From JABDMH01 sp965223105 (GTDB lineage Bacteria > Bacteroidota > Bacteroidia > Chitinophagales > Saprospiraceae), in the NCBI GenBank assembly GCA_965223105.1, contig OZ244987.1, positions 1,674,001 to 1,738,000 on the forward strand: a stretch of 64,000 nucleotides of DNA, given 5' to 3'. Both the position numbers and the translations under genes were made by a program. This document shows, one piece after another, positions 47,901 to 56,388 of the stretch; within the stretch, counting starts at the first letter, position 1, and the number at the start of each line of letters is the position of its first letter. The notes beneath the pieces were generated by a model. The model did no database searches, was not told the origin of the DNA, and saw only the letters and a list, made by a program, of their open reading frames with translations.

Positions 47901-48301
47901 TTCAAGTAGCCGGTGAGGAAACACCAGATGATTTTAGTGATGATGAGTACATTGAGCATTTGTACCCTACAGAGAATACACTCTATCCAATTACCGATAC
48001 CTATCCCTGGGATTTTAACCAAGCGATTACTTTTGATGCCTCTTTTGTTAAGTTGCGTGAATTGACCTTATCTTATTTGCTGCCGAACTTTGCAGGAATA
48101 AAGAATGCCACAGTCTCCATTTTTACCCGCAATTTGATGTTGTGGAACAAGGCCAAGATCGGCATCGATCCGGAGCGGGCTTTCGAAGCCAATAATCGGA
48201 GGCAAGGTGACACGCAATTGCAATTCAGACAAGGATTAGAACGGCAGAATGTTATGCCGTTTACCAACTCTTTTGGAATCAAATTAAATGTAGATATCTA
48301 A
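44957..48301 (+). CDS. SusC/RagA-family TonB-linked outer-membrane protein
   Basis: About 1114 residues: signal peptide (ending LNVLAQ), carboxypeptidase-regulatory-like domain (SGVITDESGEPLIGASVLVQ, about 30-115), plug (about 120-235, with VVIRGMTSLTTDNQPLFVID and SVLKGPSAAALYGSRAG), and a large beta-barrel. SusC proteins import oligomers across the outer membrane together with a SusD lid, which follows 18 nt downstream. A GTG at 44948 is in frame; ATG at 44957 or 44963 is the more usual choice. The cargo is not evident. Confidence 0.93.
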   Translation: MDMFLKPRILKIGLILVSGLLTLNVLAQRSVSGVITDESGEPLIGASVLVQGTNVGTASDLDGRYNLDGLSEESILVFSYTGMETKREAVGDRTVINVSLNATYLDEVVITALGISREKQSLGYGVSEVEGEQLQRVAQENVLNALAARVPGMQINQVSGPGSSVQVVIRGMTSLTTDNQPLFVIDGVPMANSINNIQENGSRNQVDYGNAISDINPDDIASISVLKGPSAAALYGSRAGNGVVLITTKNGAGQKDIGVQFTTSNVFERASTLLDLHYLYASGERNPILDEGSAYWGGPALDVGNRAVQWNSPVDANGVPTPTELISYPNNMKEFLQTGITSNNSVAITGGGDKGHFRLSYANMSHRGLIPNSDLFRNSLGTNINYEVLKNLTISTNINVGRTHSNDRPNTGNRGANPLQAVYVWPHVDVRELRDYWEEGKENIAQRRPSTEGNNPYFIAYGITNAFTRDRLYGNVKAEYQFTPELSIWVRHAMDQFNENRETKIPFSYSRQRNGGYWLTDLQYLEHNTDFLATYRKVLGQLDFSLSAGGNYMRRTQSNNTIGSTSRNVGLTVPGIFNVANINRDNLGVSSSIGEKAIYSLYGLASIGYNHMIYLDITGRNDWSSTLPESNRSYFYPSVSLSWLVDEMVDLPSYISLLKFRAGWAQVGNDTDPYRLQPTLNTGNYNDLTTVGVSSTLLNPDLKPEIATSTEFGVDLSLWNNRVRLDATYYKMENENQILSISLPQSSGFSGKLINAGLIESKGWEISLGLTPVQSVLTWDLNFNFTKNTTILSELTEGKDFIDLWQDNNGGAFTFVGDEIGDLYSAGYARVMDPSSPYYRWPILGSHGGWQELPNDRENRIKVGNFNPDFIMGIQTGLNYQRFSLSASFDWRNGGNFQSYTYRYGESDWKSTRQIENLIPGGSMSEQELIALLKSDPEKYIIPRNGNYPRVGGHTEETGGFFFDDNGNAVAGHDGAFVPGVIQVAGEETPDDFSDDEYIEHLYPTENTLYPITDTYPWDFNQAITFDASFVKLRELTLSYLLPNFAGIKNATVSIFTRNLMLWNKAKIGIDPERAFEANNRRQGDTQLQFRQGLERQNVMPFTNSFGIKLNVDI

Positions 48302-48319
48302 TCGATTAAAGAAATAGTA

Positions 48320-50002
48320 ATGAAGAATTTTCCTTTTAAGATTTTATGTATTGCATTTATCATTCTCTTATGTCAGTCGTGTGAAAAAGATTTGACAGAG
48401 ATAAACCAAAATCCCAACGGGATCGATCCCAGCAATGCCAATCCAAATATGCTCATGCCTTCTGTTTTAGGAGCAGCAGCACAAAACTATTTAAACCTGG
48501 GCTTTGGAAATGTAGCAGGGGTAATGCAGCACACCCAGAAGGATGGTTGGTTTGGCGGTCATAATCACTACGACTGGAATGCCCAGGAATGGTCATCATG
48601 GTTTGGCATTCTGCGAAACAACGATTTGATGCACGAACGGGCCTTAGCCCTTGAATGGTCATTTCACGAAGCAGTATCACTGACGATGAAGTCGTTTATC
48701 TTTGGTGTGATTGCCGATCTCTGGGGCGACGCACCTTATACCCAAGCCAGTAAGGGTGACGAAGGAGGCACTGAATTTGAGTATCCGGTGTTTGATGGGC
48801 AGGAAGTGGTTTACAATGGGATCCTCGAAGATCTGAAAACTGCCGCGGGCATTTTTGCCAGTGGCGACCAGACCGGAGTCATTGAGGAGAACGACTTGTA
48901 TTTTGGGGGTTCAACTGATTCCTGGATGCGATTTGCCAATTCCTTGCTTCTACGCTACTACATGCGAATTTCTGATAAGAATCCAAGTGCTGCACAGGGT
49001 GGTGTTGAACAAGTCTACAGCTCAGGTGCCTATATTTCAAGCGCTGACCAGGATGCCACATTACAATATACTGGGGGTGCCAGCGATATTTGGCCCTCGG
49101 ACTATGCCAGTGAAGCCGGTAGTAATTTTCGAAGACTAAAGCCTTGCCAGACCTTGATCGATCAATTGCTCGGTACCAGTGATCCACGACTTGAAGTCTG
49201 GGTTGATCCTGTACATTGTCAATGGATTGCTGATCCAAACCTGGCAACAGCTGTCGATAGTTTTATTCGTGAAAATGGTGCCCCACTACCTGGTATACCT
49301 GCATTAATGGATGAGGAATACTTTGTGGCTAAGCAGCAAGGCAATGTGTATACTAGACATTACAATCCAAGTAGGATTGAGGCAGATCTAAATGATAATC
49401 TTTATGTTGGACTTCCTGCCGGACTGCGTCAACCTTCATCTTACAATTTGAATCCCACTCCTGGACAAAGTGTTGAAAATCAACATGTTTCTCAGCTAAG
49501 TGCAATTTACCGGCAAAGCGGTGGCGAGCTTCTTCGTGCTCGTTTGATTTCAGCAGCTGAGACCAGCTTTATCCTGGCAGAAGCAGCTCTTAAAGGTTGG
49601 AATGTTGGTGAGGCACAAAGTCATTATGAAGATGCAATTAGACATTCCTTAGAAGCATGGGGTGTCGGGTCAGCCTTCGAAGATTTTGTGGTCAATGTCT
49701 CCTTCGACGGTACATTAGAGCAAGTCATGATGCAAAAATGGGTAGCCAGCTGGACTGCTGCTACTGAATCCTGGTTTGACTTTAGACGTACTGGGCTTCC
49801 TGATTTAGAGGCTGGTCCGGCTTCAGAACAACCAGTATTACCCGTTAGATTTAATTATGGTTCTGATGAATTAATAAATAACGAAGCAAATGCAATGACT
49901 GCCGTTTCTCGTCTCGAAATTACTCCGTACTCAGGTGCGCGGGGAAACGATAGTCAGTGGTCTAAAATGTGGTTAATTCAAGGAACAGGCAAGCCCTGGT
50001 AG
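48320..50002 (+). CDS. SusD/RagB-family lipoprotein (SusD-like type 2)
   Basis: 560 residues with a lipoprotein signal (LLCQSC, cysteine 21) and the family opening EKDLTEINQNPNG. Helical repeats follow, with VIADLWGDAPYTQA near 134 and the C-terminal QKWVASWTAATESWFDFRRTG. It is the surface lid of the SusC transporter. A hairpin with a partial T-tract follows the stop, so SusC/D may be transcribed more strongly than the genes downstream. Confidence 0.93.
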   Translation: MKNFPFKILCIAFIILLCQSCEKDLTEINQNPNGIDPSNANPNMLMPSVLGAAAQNYLNLGFGNVAGVMQHTQKDGWFGGHNHYDWNAQEWSSWFGILRNNDLMHERALALEWSFHEAVSLTMKSFIFGVIADLWGDAPYTQASKGDEGGTEFEYPVFDGQEVVYNGILEDLKTAAGIFASGDQTGVIEENDLYFGGSTDSWMRFANSLLLRYYMRISDKNPSAAQGGVEQVYSSGAYISSADQDATLQYTGGASDIWPSDYASEAGSNFRRLKPCQTLIDQLLGTSDPRLEVWVDPVHCQWIADPNLATAVDSFIRENGAPLPGIPALMDEEYFVAKQQGNVYTRHYNPSRIEADLNDNLYVGLPAGLRQPSSYNLNPTPGQSVENQHVSQLSAIYRQSGGELLRARLISAAETSFILAEAALKGWNVGEAQSHYEDAIRHSLEAWGVGSAFEDFVVNVSFDGTLEQVMMQKWVASWTAATESWFDFRRTGLPDLEAGPASEQPVLPVRFNYGSDELINNEANAMTAVSRLEITPYSGARGNDSQWSKMWLIQGTGKPW

Positions 50003-50013
50003 TAGTAGATCAG

Positions 50014-50051
50014 AAAGAGGTTGATCTCCACAGACTACGGTTGACCTCTTT
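50014..50051 (+). terminator. terminator-like hairpin after susD
   Basis: An 11-bp stem (50014-50024 with 50041-50051, core AAAGAGGT/ACCTCTTT and two G-T pairs) starts 12 nt after the stop; a T-rich stretch follows. Confidence 0.55.
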
Positions 50052-50066
50052 CATTTCCTTAATGTT

Positions 50067-50099
50067 CTTGATGGCCAATCTTTCTCTTCTTTATCCTTG
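50067..50099 (+). promoter_or_regulatory. possible promoter of the downstream Sus-locus genes
   Basis: CTTG (50067-50070), 21-nt spacer, TATCCTTG (50092-50099), one mismatch to TAnnTTTG. It sits just after the hairpin and 46 nt before the next ATG. Confidence 0.4.
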
Positions 50100-50144
50100 C
50101 CGCTATCTGGCTTGGAGAGTCAGCTTTGATTTATTGCTATATCG

Positions 50145-52358
50145 ATGAAAAGTACATTAGTTCAACTAATTGAATCGCATTTCAGTCTTGATCCATTTTG
50201 CAAGACCACGAATTTTTACTTGGTACTGCCCGCATTATTTTTGTCCACATTCTTATCGGCACAATACCAGGATTCAGCCTATAAAACACCAGTCTCGATA
50301 AAATTTGATAACCCTCTGGAAATTGGTGAGGAGGGTTTCCAAAAAGTTGTGGTTGACTACAATGGAATAGCTTACTTACTCAATCGTCAGATAGGGCTTT
50401 ATCGATTGTATGAGGGATCAATTGTTAAAGATAACTTCTACCTTTCTCTCTCAGACAAAACTACGATTGACATTTGTATTCAGGATGAAAGTGGATACCT
50501 GTATTATCTGATGGACGACGGCTTTCTCACCAATGCTCATGCCGGTGCCATCTATGCATCTTTAAAGCACAATTATGATAGAATTCTCGTAAGTCGAGAT
50601 GATGAGGTCATGCTTTTTAATACTGATTCAGCATCGGTCTATCATAAACGGACATTGATGACCAAATTGGGCATGCCAAACGAGCTCATAGAGGTTTATT
50701 CCCATCTCGGTCTATTTTTCGCCAGAGCTGGCAGGGGCATTTATATCTTAGAAGAGGATAAATGGGAACTCATTTATGAATGCCCACCTGAAGTCGTGGA
50801 TGTTGCGTTTGCCAAGGATCACATGGTTTTAGCGAGAAATGATGGCTTTTTGGCGGTAGATTTTCTGGGGAATGAATATTACGGCCTAGATAAAAAGGTT
50901 CCAGTTAGCTCAATCCATAAAGTGGTCTTCCACCGGGAAAAATTATGGGCAATATCAAATCAAGGTGCTTTTTCCCGTGACACCTCTGGTCTAAGATATT
51001 ACGCATCTAAGAGATGGCTTGATAGTGACACGATTATTGATCTGGCTATTGACTTTCAGGGTGATGTTTTTTTTCTGACGAGAAAGGGATTAAATCAAAT
51101 TGATTTCCGTAGCATGACCCTAGGCGAAAAGGCCGATTATTTTGAAGAGAAAATCCGGAAGAATCATCTTCGATACGGGTTCGTCAGTGCCTTAAATCAC
51201 TCCAGACCCGGTCAACCCTATGTCCATGATCACGACAATGATGGATTGTGGACTTCATTCTATCTCAGTAGTCAAGCACTCAAACACTTTGTGACGGGAG
51301 ATGATATGGCGCGTCGATACGCATGGGAGTCCTTTGAAGCTTATGAACGGTTGTTGTCTGTAAATCCATTGGATGGTTTTCCTTCTCGTACCTTTGAACG
51401 AACCGGTTATAAGGTATCAGATCCGCAACGGTGGCGACAAAATTCACCGGACCCAGGTTGGGAGTGGAAGGGTACTACGAGCTCAGATGAGTATGTCGCT
51501 TACCTATTGGTCGCTGCAATGATGGATGAGTTTGTGGCTCAAAGTGAAGATGAGCACCGACGTATCGCCGCTTTTATTGATGATATCTTAATGCATATCA
51601 TCGATAACGACTACTATTTCATTGACGATGATGGCCAGCCAACGACATGGGCACGTTGGCATCCCGAATTTGTAAATGGATATGCAAAAAGCGTATATGA
51701 TCGGAAGCTAAACAGCACTCTCCTTATAGCAGGCTTTCAACTCGGATGGGCCCTAACGCAAAAAACGATATATCTCAAGGAGTTAAATAAGATCATTGAA
51801 GAATTTGGTTACCTCGAAAATATGATGATTCCAATGAGTGAGATCTCTCGCACCCGGCATGAGTACGATGGACATGTGCTTGGCCTTGAATGGAATCATT
51901 CAGATGATGAAATGGCATTCCTGACCTACTGGGTCTTGCATAGATTTGCACTCAATGACAGTTTGAGAAACACATTTAGTTGGGTGATTGAAGATCATTG
52001 GAAGATTGAGAAACCGGAAAGAAACGCACTTTGGAATCTTATTTCATTGGCCACCTGTGGAAGTATTGACGAGGCTTCGACTATGTGGCATCTCCAGGAA
52101 TTTCCTCTAGACTTGCGTGACTACGCAATATCCAACTCGCATCGTCAGGATCTTAATTATCTTCCACCCAATTTTCGAGGAGAAACAACTGCTAACTTGT
52201 TGCCTCCTTCTGAGCAACCCATGCACCGGCATAATCGTACTCCATTTATTTTAGATAGTAGGGGCTCCCATGCCCAATTGGCTGGAGATGAATACTTATT
52301 TCCTTATTGGTTGGCAAGATATCTGGGCTTTGTGAGTGATGATATCATGAAAAAATAA
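50145..52358 (+). CDS. secreted protein, propeller-like N-half and alpha-helical-barrel-like C-half
   Basis: 737 residues with a signal peptide (ending FLSAQYQD). Residues about 40-335 are beta-rich repeats resembling a propeller of sensor-type proteins. From about 340 on it is helical with long aromatic and acidic stretches (HDHDNDGLWTSFYL, DSDEYVAYLL-like, TWARWHPEFVNGY, GLEWNHSDDEMAFLTYW), in the style of (alpha/alpha)6 glycosidase or lyase barrels. I do not recognise a named family or prove a catalytic pair. Its place in the Sus-type locus makes a saccharide-cleaving or -binding enzyme plausible. Confidence 0.72.
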   Translation: MKSTLVQLIESHFSLDPFCKTTNFYLVLPALFLSTFLSAQYQDSAYKTPVSIKFDNPLEIGEEGFQKVVVDYNGIAYLLNRQIGLYRLYEGSIVKDNFYLSLSDKTTIDICIQDESGYLYYLMDDGFLTNAHAGAIYASLKHNYDRILVSRDDEVMLFNTDSASVYHKRTLMTKLGMPNELIEVYSHLGLFFARAGRGIYILEEDKWELIYECPPEVVDVAFAKDHMVLARNDGFLAVDFLGNEYYGLDKKVPVSSIHKVVFHREKLWAISNQGAFSRDTSGLRYYASKRWLDSDTIIDLAIDFQGDVFFLTRKGLNQIDFRSMTLGEKADYFEEKIRKNHLRYGFVSALNHSRPGQPYVHDHDNDGLWTSFYLSSQALKHFVTGDDMARRYAWESFEAYERLLSVNPLDGFPSRTFERTGYKVSDPQRWRQNSPDPGWEWKGTTSSDEYVAYLLVAAMMDEFVAQSEDEHRRIAAFIDDILMHIIDNDYYFIDDDGQPTTWARWHPEFVNGYAKSVYDRKLNSTLLIAGFQLGWALTQKTIYLKELNKIIEEFGYLENMMIPMSEISRTRHEYDGHVLGLEWNHSDDEMAFLTYWVLHRFALNDSLRNTFSWVIEDHWKIEKPERNALWNLISLATCGSIDEASTMWHLQEFPLDLRDYAISNSHRQDLNYLPPNFRGETTANLLPPSEQPMHRHNRTPFILDSRGSHAQLAGDEYLFPYWLARYLGFVSDDIMKK

Positions 52359-52400
52359 TAAAAGAATAAAACTAGATCTTAGAGATCGTGGCGATCTGAA

Positions 52401-53339
52401 ATGAATACGAAAGGCAACTCATCAATCGGTTATAAGGGAATTTGGCCAGTCCTCGTGACGCCTTATAATAGATTTCTCAAGATCGACGTCAGTGCTTACC
52501 GGTATATTATTAATTGGCAAATCGAAATGGGCTGTCACGGCATTTATGCATTGTGCTTATCCAGCGAAATGTATCTTTTGAGTCAACAAGAACGATTGCT
52601 TTTAGTTAGGGAAGCAGTGGAAGTTGCGGATGGAAGAGTACCCATAGCTGTGACCGGAAATCTGGATGAGGACTTCCCATCGCAAATCGAATTTGCCCAC
52701 CGGGCACACGATTTGGGCGCTGATGTCGTCATGCTGATCATCCCATCGTTTTGCAAGACAGCTGAAGAACAGCGGAGCTATTTCTTAGATTTTGCTGAGC
52801 AGACCCCATTCGCCCTTGGATTATATGAGTGCCCCTATCCTGAGCACCGGACACTGTCGATCTCTTTGATTGAGGAACTGTCGTTGACTGGCCGTTTTGT
52901 AGCTTTTAAGGAAACGAGTTGTTCCATTGAGAAGATCGCTGATATATGTCGAGTGATCGAGGGGAGTGAGCTCTCCCTGCTACAGGCCAATATCCCATAT
53001 CTGGTTGAAGCCCTTCAAAAAGGTGCACAGGGTTCAATGAATGTGGTAGCAAACTGGTTACCTGATTTGGTGACTGATATTTATCAACATTTTCGGTCTT
53101 CTGACGCCAAGGAAAAGCACCAACTGTTATGTTCTATGGAGCTGGCCCAACGTACTGTTCATCCTGCCGGAGTCAAGTATCTTATGGCCAAAAGGGGATT
53201 GCCCATACTACCTCACACCCGGTACAAAAAACAATTGAGCGCTGAGGAGCGGCAAGGTCTGGACTGTGCTTCTAAATATTGGTTTAGTGAAGATTTTACC
53301 ATCCGGTCAGAAATAATCAACAAGGCGGTACTCGATTAA
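52401..53339 (+). CDS. DapA/NanA-family class I aldolase or lyase
   Basis: 312 residues forming a TIM barrel of the dihydrodipicolinate synthase/N-acetylneuraminate lyase family. The Schiff-base lysine is K170 (VAFKETS) and the catalytic tyrosine Y142 (LYECPYP). The carboxylate-binding GxTGE motif, usual near 52-56, reads CLSSE, so the substrate's acid group is bound differently. Members cleave or form pyruvate-linked sugar acids. It lies 42 nt after the helical-barrel gene and 30 nt before the phosphatase gene, so it belongs to that unit. Confidence 0.88.
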   Translation: MNTKGNSSIGYKGIWPVLVTPYNRFLKIDVSAYRYIINWQIEMGCHGIYALCLSSEMYLLSQQERLLLVREAVEVADGRVPIAVTGNLDEDFPSQIEFAHRAHDLGADVVMLIIPSFCKTAEEQRSYFLDFAEQTPFALGLYECPYPEHRTLSISLIEELSLTGRFVAFKETSCSIEKIADICRVIEGSELSLLQANIPYLVEALQKGAQGSMNVVANWLPDLVTDIYQHFRSSDAKEKHQLLCSMELAQRTVHPAGVKYLMAKRGLPILPHTRYKKQLSAEERQGLDCASKYWFSEDFTIRSEIINKAVLD

Positions 53340-53369
53340 ATTTCGTACAATGCTAAATGCTAGGCTGCT

Positions 53370-54707
53370 ATGAGAATGAATAACTTGAAATGCATTTGGC
53401 TCTTTTCCTGTATGATGATTTTTTGGCAATGTGATCATCAAGTTGATGAGAATAATTTGGAGGACATATTTAGTAAATATGGCTCCCTTTTGGTTCCCAG
53501 CAAGAACCCAGATCAGATTATCTTAAATCTTACAGAAGATCCAACCAGATCAGTTGCTGTCAACTGGAGGACAGACACAACCATTTCCTCAGGTTGGGTG
53601 GAGGTAGCTCAAGCTACGAAAGGACCGCAATTTCGTGAAGATACAAAGATGATTTCTGCTAAAACTACTTTCTTCCAAAATCAATATCAAGAGGAGCCTA
53701 GAGTATCGGCTCACTATCACAATGCAATGATCAATGGCCTTATGGAGGCAAATACCTATGTATACCGGGTAGGTTCTGAGGAATCATGGAGTGAATGGTT
53801 TCAAATTACCATGCCTTCCATATCATCTAAGGGCCTCTCATTTATTTATTTTGGCGATGCCCAAAATGAGGTGAAATCAATGTGGTCAAGAGTGATCAGA
53901 AAGGCCTATAGCAAGTTGCCAGAGGTCGACTTTATGCTTCATGCTGGTGATCTCATTAATCGTGCTGATCGCGACTTGGAGTGGGGAGAATGGTTTTATG
54001 CCGGTAGTTTCATCCATGCTACGATTCCCAGTGTGATGACTCCTGGCAATCACGAGTATAGGGATGTGGTTTTATCACCTCAATGGCGAGTGCAATTCTG
54101 TTTGCCTGAAAACGGACCAGAGGGTTTGGAGGAAACCTGTTACCAAATTAATTATCCCAACGCAAAAGTGGTATCCCTGGATGCGGAACAAATTGACGAG
54201 TCGCTTATCTATCGAGACTTACAAGCCAATTGGTTGGACTCGATTTTAACCCACGACGCCAGACCCTGGACGATTATCACACTACATTATCCCTTTTATT
54301 CGACCAAACCTGAGCGGGATAACCCGATACTTAGATCCACTTTCAAACCCATTCTTGATCGTCATCACGTAGATATTGTACTGCAAGGACATGACCATGG
54401 TTATGGTCGCGGCCAGGTTACCAACGAGATGGCCGGTGTCAACTATCGGGACCGGGAGCATGGGACCGTCTATGTTGTTTCAGTAAGTGGTCCGAAAATG
54501 TATGAAGTGGAACACGAGGCAAATTGGCTACAGAAATCAGGTGATAATACCCAATTGTTTCAGATCATTTCCATTAAGGGTGATATCTTGGACTATAAGG
54601 CCTATAGCGCTGAGGGTCAATTGTACGATGCATTTCAACTCATTAAACATGAGAATCAGCCCACTGAATTGATTGAAAAAACACCGAGCGCTGAAGTGCT
54701 TTTTTGA
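53370..54707 (+). CDS. purple-acid-phosphatase-like metallophosphoesterase lipoprotein
   Basis: 445 residues with a lipoprotein signal (IFWQC, cysteine 21), an N-terminal fibronectin-like domain (about 45-150, the usual PAP N-terminal domain) and a calcineurin-like phosphoesterase domain (about 155-420). Metal motifs are all present: FGDAQNE, HAGDLINRAD, GNHEY, LHYPFYS and GHDHGYGR. It probably hydrolyses phosphate esters at the cell surface. Being the last gene of the Sus-type unit, it may remove phosphate from the imported ligand. Confidence 0.9.
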   Translation: MRMNNLKCIWLFSCMMIFWQCDHQVDENNLEDIFSKYGSLLVPSKNPDQIILNLTEDPTRSVAVNWRTDTTISSGWVEVAQATKGPQFREDTKMISAKTTFFQNQYQEEPRVSAHYHNAMINGLMEANTYVYRVGSEESWSEWFQITMPSISSKGLSFIYFGDAQNEVKSMWSRVIRKAYSKLPEVDFMLHAGDLINRADRDLEWGEWFYAGSFIHATIPSVMTPGNHEYRDVVLSPQWRVQFCLPENGPEGLEETCYQINYPNAKVVSLDAEQIDESLIYRDLQANWLDSILTHDARPWTIITLHYPFYSTKPERDNPILRSTFKPILDRHHVDIVLQGHDHGYGRGQVTNEMAGVNYRDREHGTVYVVSVSGPKMYEVEHEANWLQKSGDNTQLFQIISIKGDILDYKAYSAEGQLYDAFQLIKHENQPTELIEKTPSAEVLF

Positions 54708-54779
54708 AGATGATCACTTTCATGGATTACTCTTGTGAAAATTCTAGGCTGATTGCAGTCAGATCTTAGAAATGGTTTG

Positions 54780-54849
54780 TTGGTCTTTGGTCTTTGGTCT
54801 CTAGTCTTTGGTGAGTATTTCACTCATAACTCATCAATCATCACTCACA
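54780..54849. repeat. array of ten 7-bp units in two blocks
   Basis: Three exact TTGGTCT units begin at 54780, followed by CTAGTCT and TTGGTGA; a 7-nt linker; then ACTCATA, ACTCATC, AATCATC and ACTCACA from 54822. All units keep one 7-bp frame over 70 nt. The array lies between two convergent genes. Confidence 0.75.
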
Positions 54850-54867
54850 GCAATCTACGTTGAGCAC

Positions 54868-56157
54868 CTAGAACCTCTTTTGCATCCCAGGCATATCGCC
54901 ATGGATGTTGCTTGCAATTAATGCCAGGATAGCAAGAACCAGGAGTACAGTGACGAGGAGCCTGGACCAAGGGTAGGGTTGCACCGGTCTAGGATTAAAC
55001 TCTGGATGCAGTCTTGGCAAGAAAATCACGAGCAATAGATAGTTGATAATGTAGAGATACTGTTCGATGCGATGGGTACTGAAAAGTGCACCAGTGATCA
55101 GCAGGCTTAGTAGAATGTAGAAACCAAGATGAGCAGAGAAAAATTTTTCCACATTTGATCGGGATGATATACCGAAACTTTTGTTGGTTTGATGGTAAGA
55201 CCGCCAACTGAAACCAGCATAGAACAAGATGAGTACCAATGCACCTAGTTGGACCCATCGTGCAATGGTCTCTGGAGTAGTAAAAGCTATAGCTTGAAAG
55301 TTTTGGACCAGTTTTCCCATTTCAAACGACTGATTCCAAATCACGAAGGGGATGAAAAATACCAAGAGAATCAAGGCTACTGCGTTTGATCTTGTCCTTG
55401 GCAAATCGTCTGATTCCTCCTTGGTCCAATCCGAGGTTAGTGTACCGTAACACATCCCCAAACCTCCAAAGAAGCCTAGAGAGTATTCCATTACATTCCA
55501 AAAGTTGAAATCGATGCCGCTCATCGTGCCCAAGACCTGTAGAAAATTACCGAAGGCAAATCCGAAGCCGGCTCCTGTGCCGCTCAAAGCACCAACCCTC
55601 AGAGCGGGCCGAAACTTATAAACGAGCATGTACCACGTCAGAAAGCATGCGATACCTAAACAGACAGCCCATAATTCACTTCTCGGCGGTGTCATCAACC
55701 ATTCCCACTGCATGACGAGAAAGAAATAAAAGACAATTCCACTACTTACCATTCCGCACAATAATAGCAACCAGTTGATTCTGCTTTTTTTGCTGTCAGT
55801 AAGAGACAATCCAAAAAGGGAACCCCCTATAAAGCCGTATAGACCCCCAACCACGAAGAGCATGGTGAATCCATAGTAGACATTTATGAAGTCATCGCTT
55901 CTTCCATATCCTACGATCAGACCGTAACTCATCATTCCGCCGAGTCCCCATCCAATCGCTGCAGCCAGTGTGACTTTAAACAGCTTGTTTTGCCAATCTG
56001 GCCGTCTTGAAATCATCACAATGGCAATAGCGGCAATGGACCCAGCCCATGCAGCTCCCTGCTCATGACCAAATTGACCTCTTACTGCCCAAGCAGTACC
56101 AAGTGCCATACCCACCAATACACTACTTATAAGTATTTCACCAGTCCACCTTTTCAT
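54868..56157 (-). CDS. polytopic inner-membrane protein of unknown function
   Basis: 429 residues with about 11 hydrophobic segments. Conserved-looking parts are GTAWAVRGQFGHEQGAAWAG near 21-40, GGMMSYGLIVGYGRSDDF near 72-90, and GAGFGFAFGNFLQVLGTMSG near 190. I recognise no transporter signature. It is convergent with the Sus-type locus and may supply a matching inner-membrane permease, but that is only a guess from position. Confidence 0.85.
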   Translation of the reverse strand: MKRWTGEILISSVLVGMALGTAWAVRGQFGHEQGAAWAGSIAAIAIVMISRRPDWQNKLFKVTLAAAIGWGLGGMMSYGLIVGYGRSDDFINVYYGFTMLFVVGGLYGFIGGSLFGLSLTDSKKSRINWLLLLCGMVSSGIVFYFFLVMQWEWLMTPPRSELWAVCLGIACFLTWYMLVYKFRPALRVGALSGTGAGFGFAFGNFLQVLGTMSGIDFNFWNVMEYSLGFFGGLGMCYGTLTSDWTKEESDDLPRTRSNAVALILLVFFIPFVIWNQSFEMGKLVQNFQAIAFTTPETIARWVQLGALVLILFYAGFSWRSYHQTNKSFGISSRSNVEKFFSAHLGFYILLSLLITGALFSTHRIEQYLYIINYLLLVIFLPRLHPEFNPRPVQPYPWSRLLVTVLLVLAILALIASNIHGDMPGMQKRF

Positions 56158-56388
56158 TTAATTAATATTGTCGAGTTGATTTATCATAACTAAATAACAA
56201 CACCTTATTTATGATGGTAACGTCCTCACTAATATACCTCACTGTATTTGGCAGGCCTCATGAAAATTTATCAAATCCTGATGGTATATTGACCCTGAGT
56301 ATTGCGCATATATCATTAATGCTGTAAGAAAGCCTCTTAATGCAGTATATTTAAGGCACGGCCCAGGTGAGGGTGTTTCCCGACCGAT

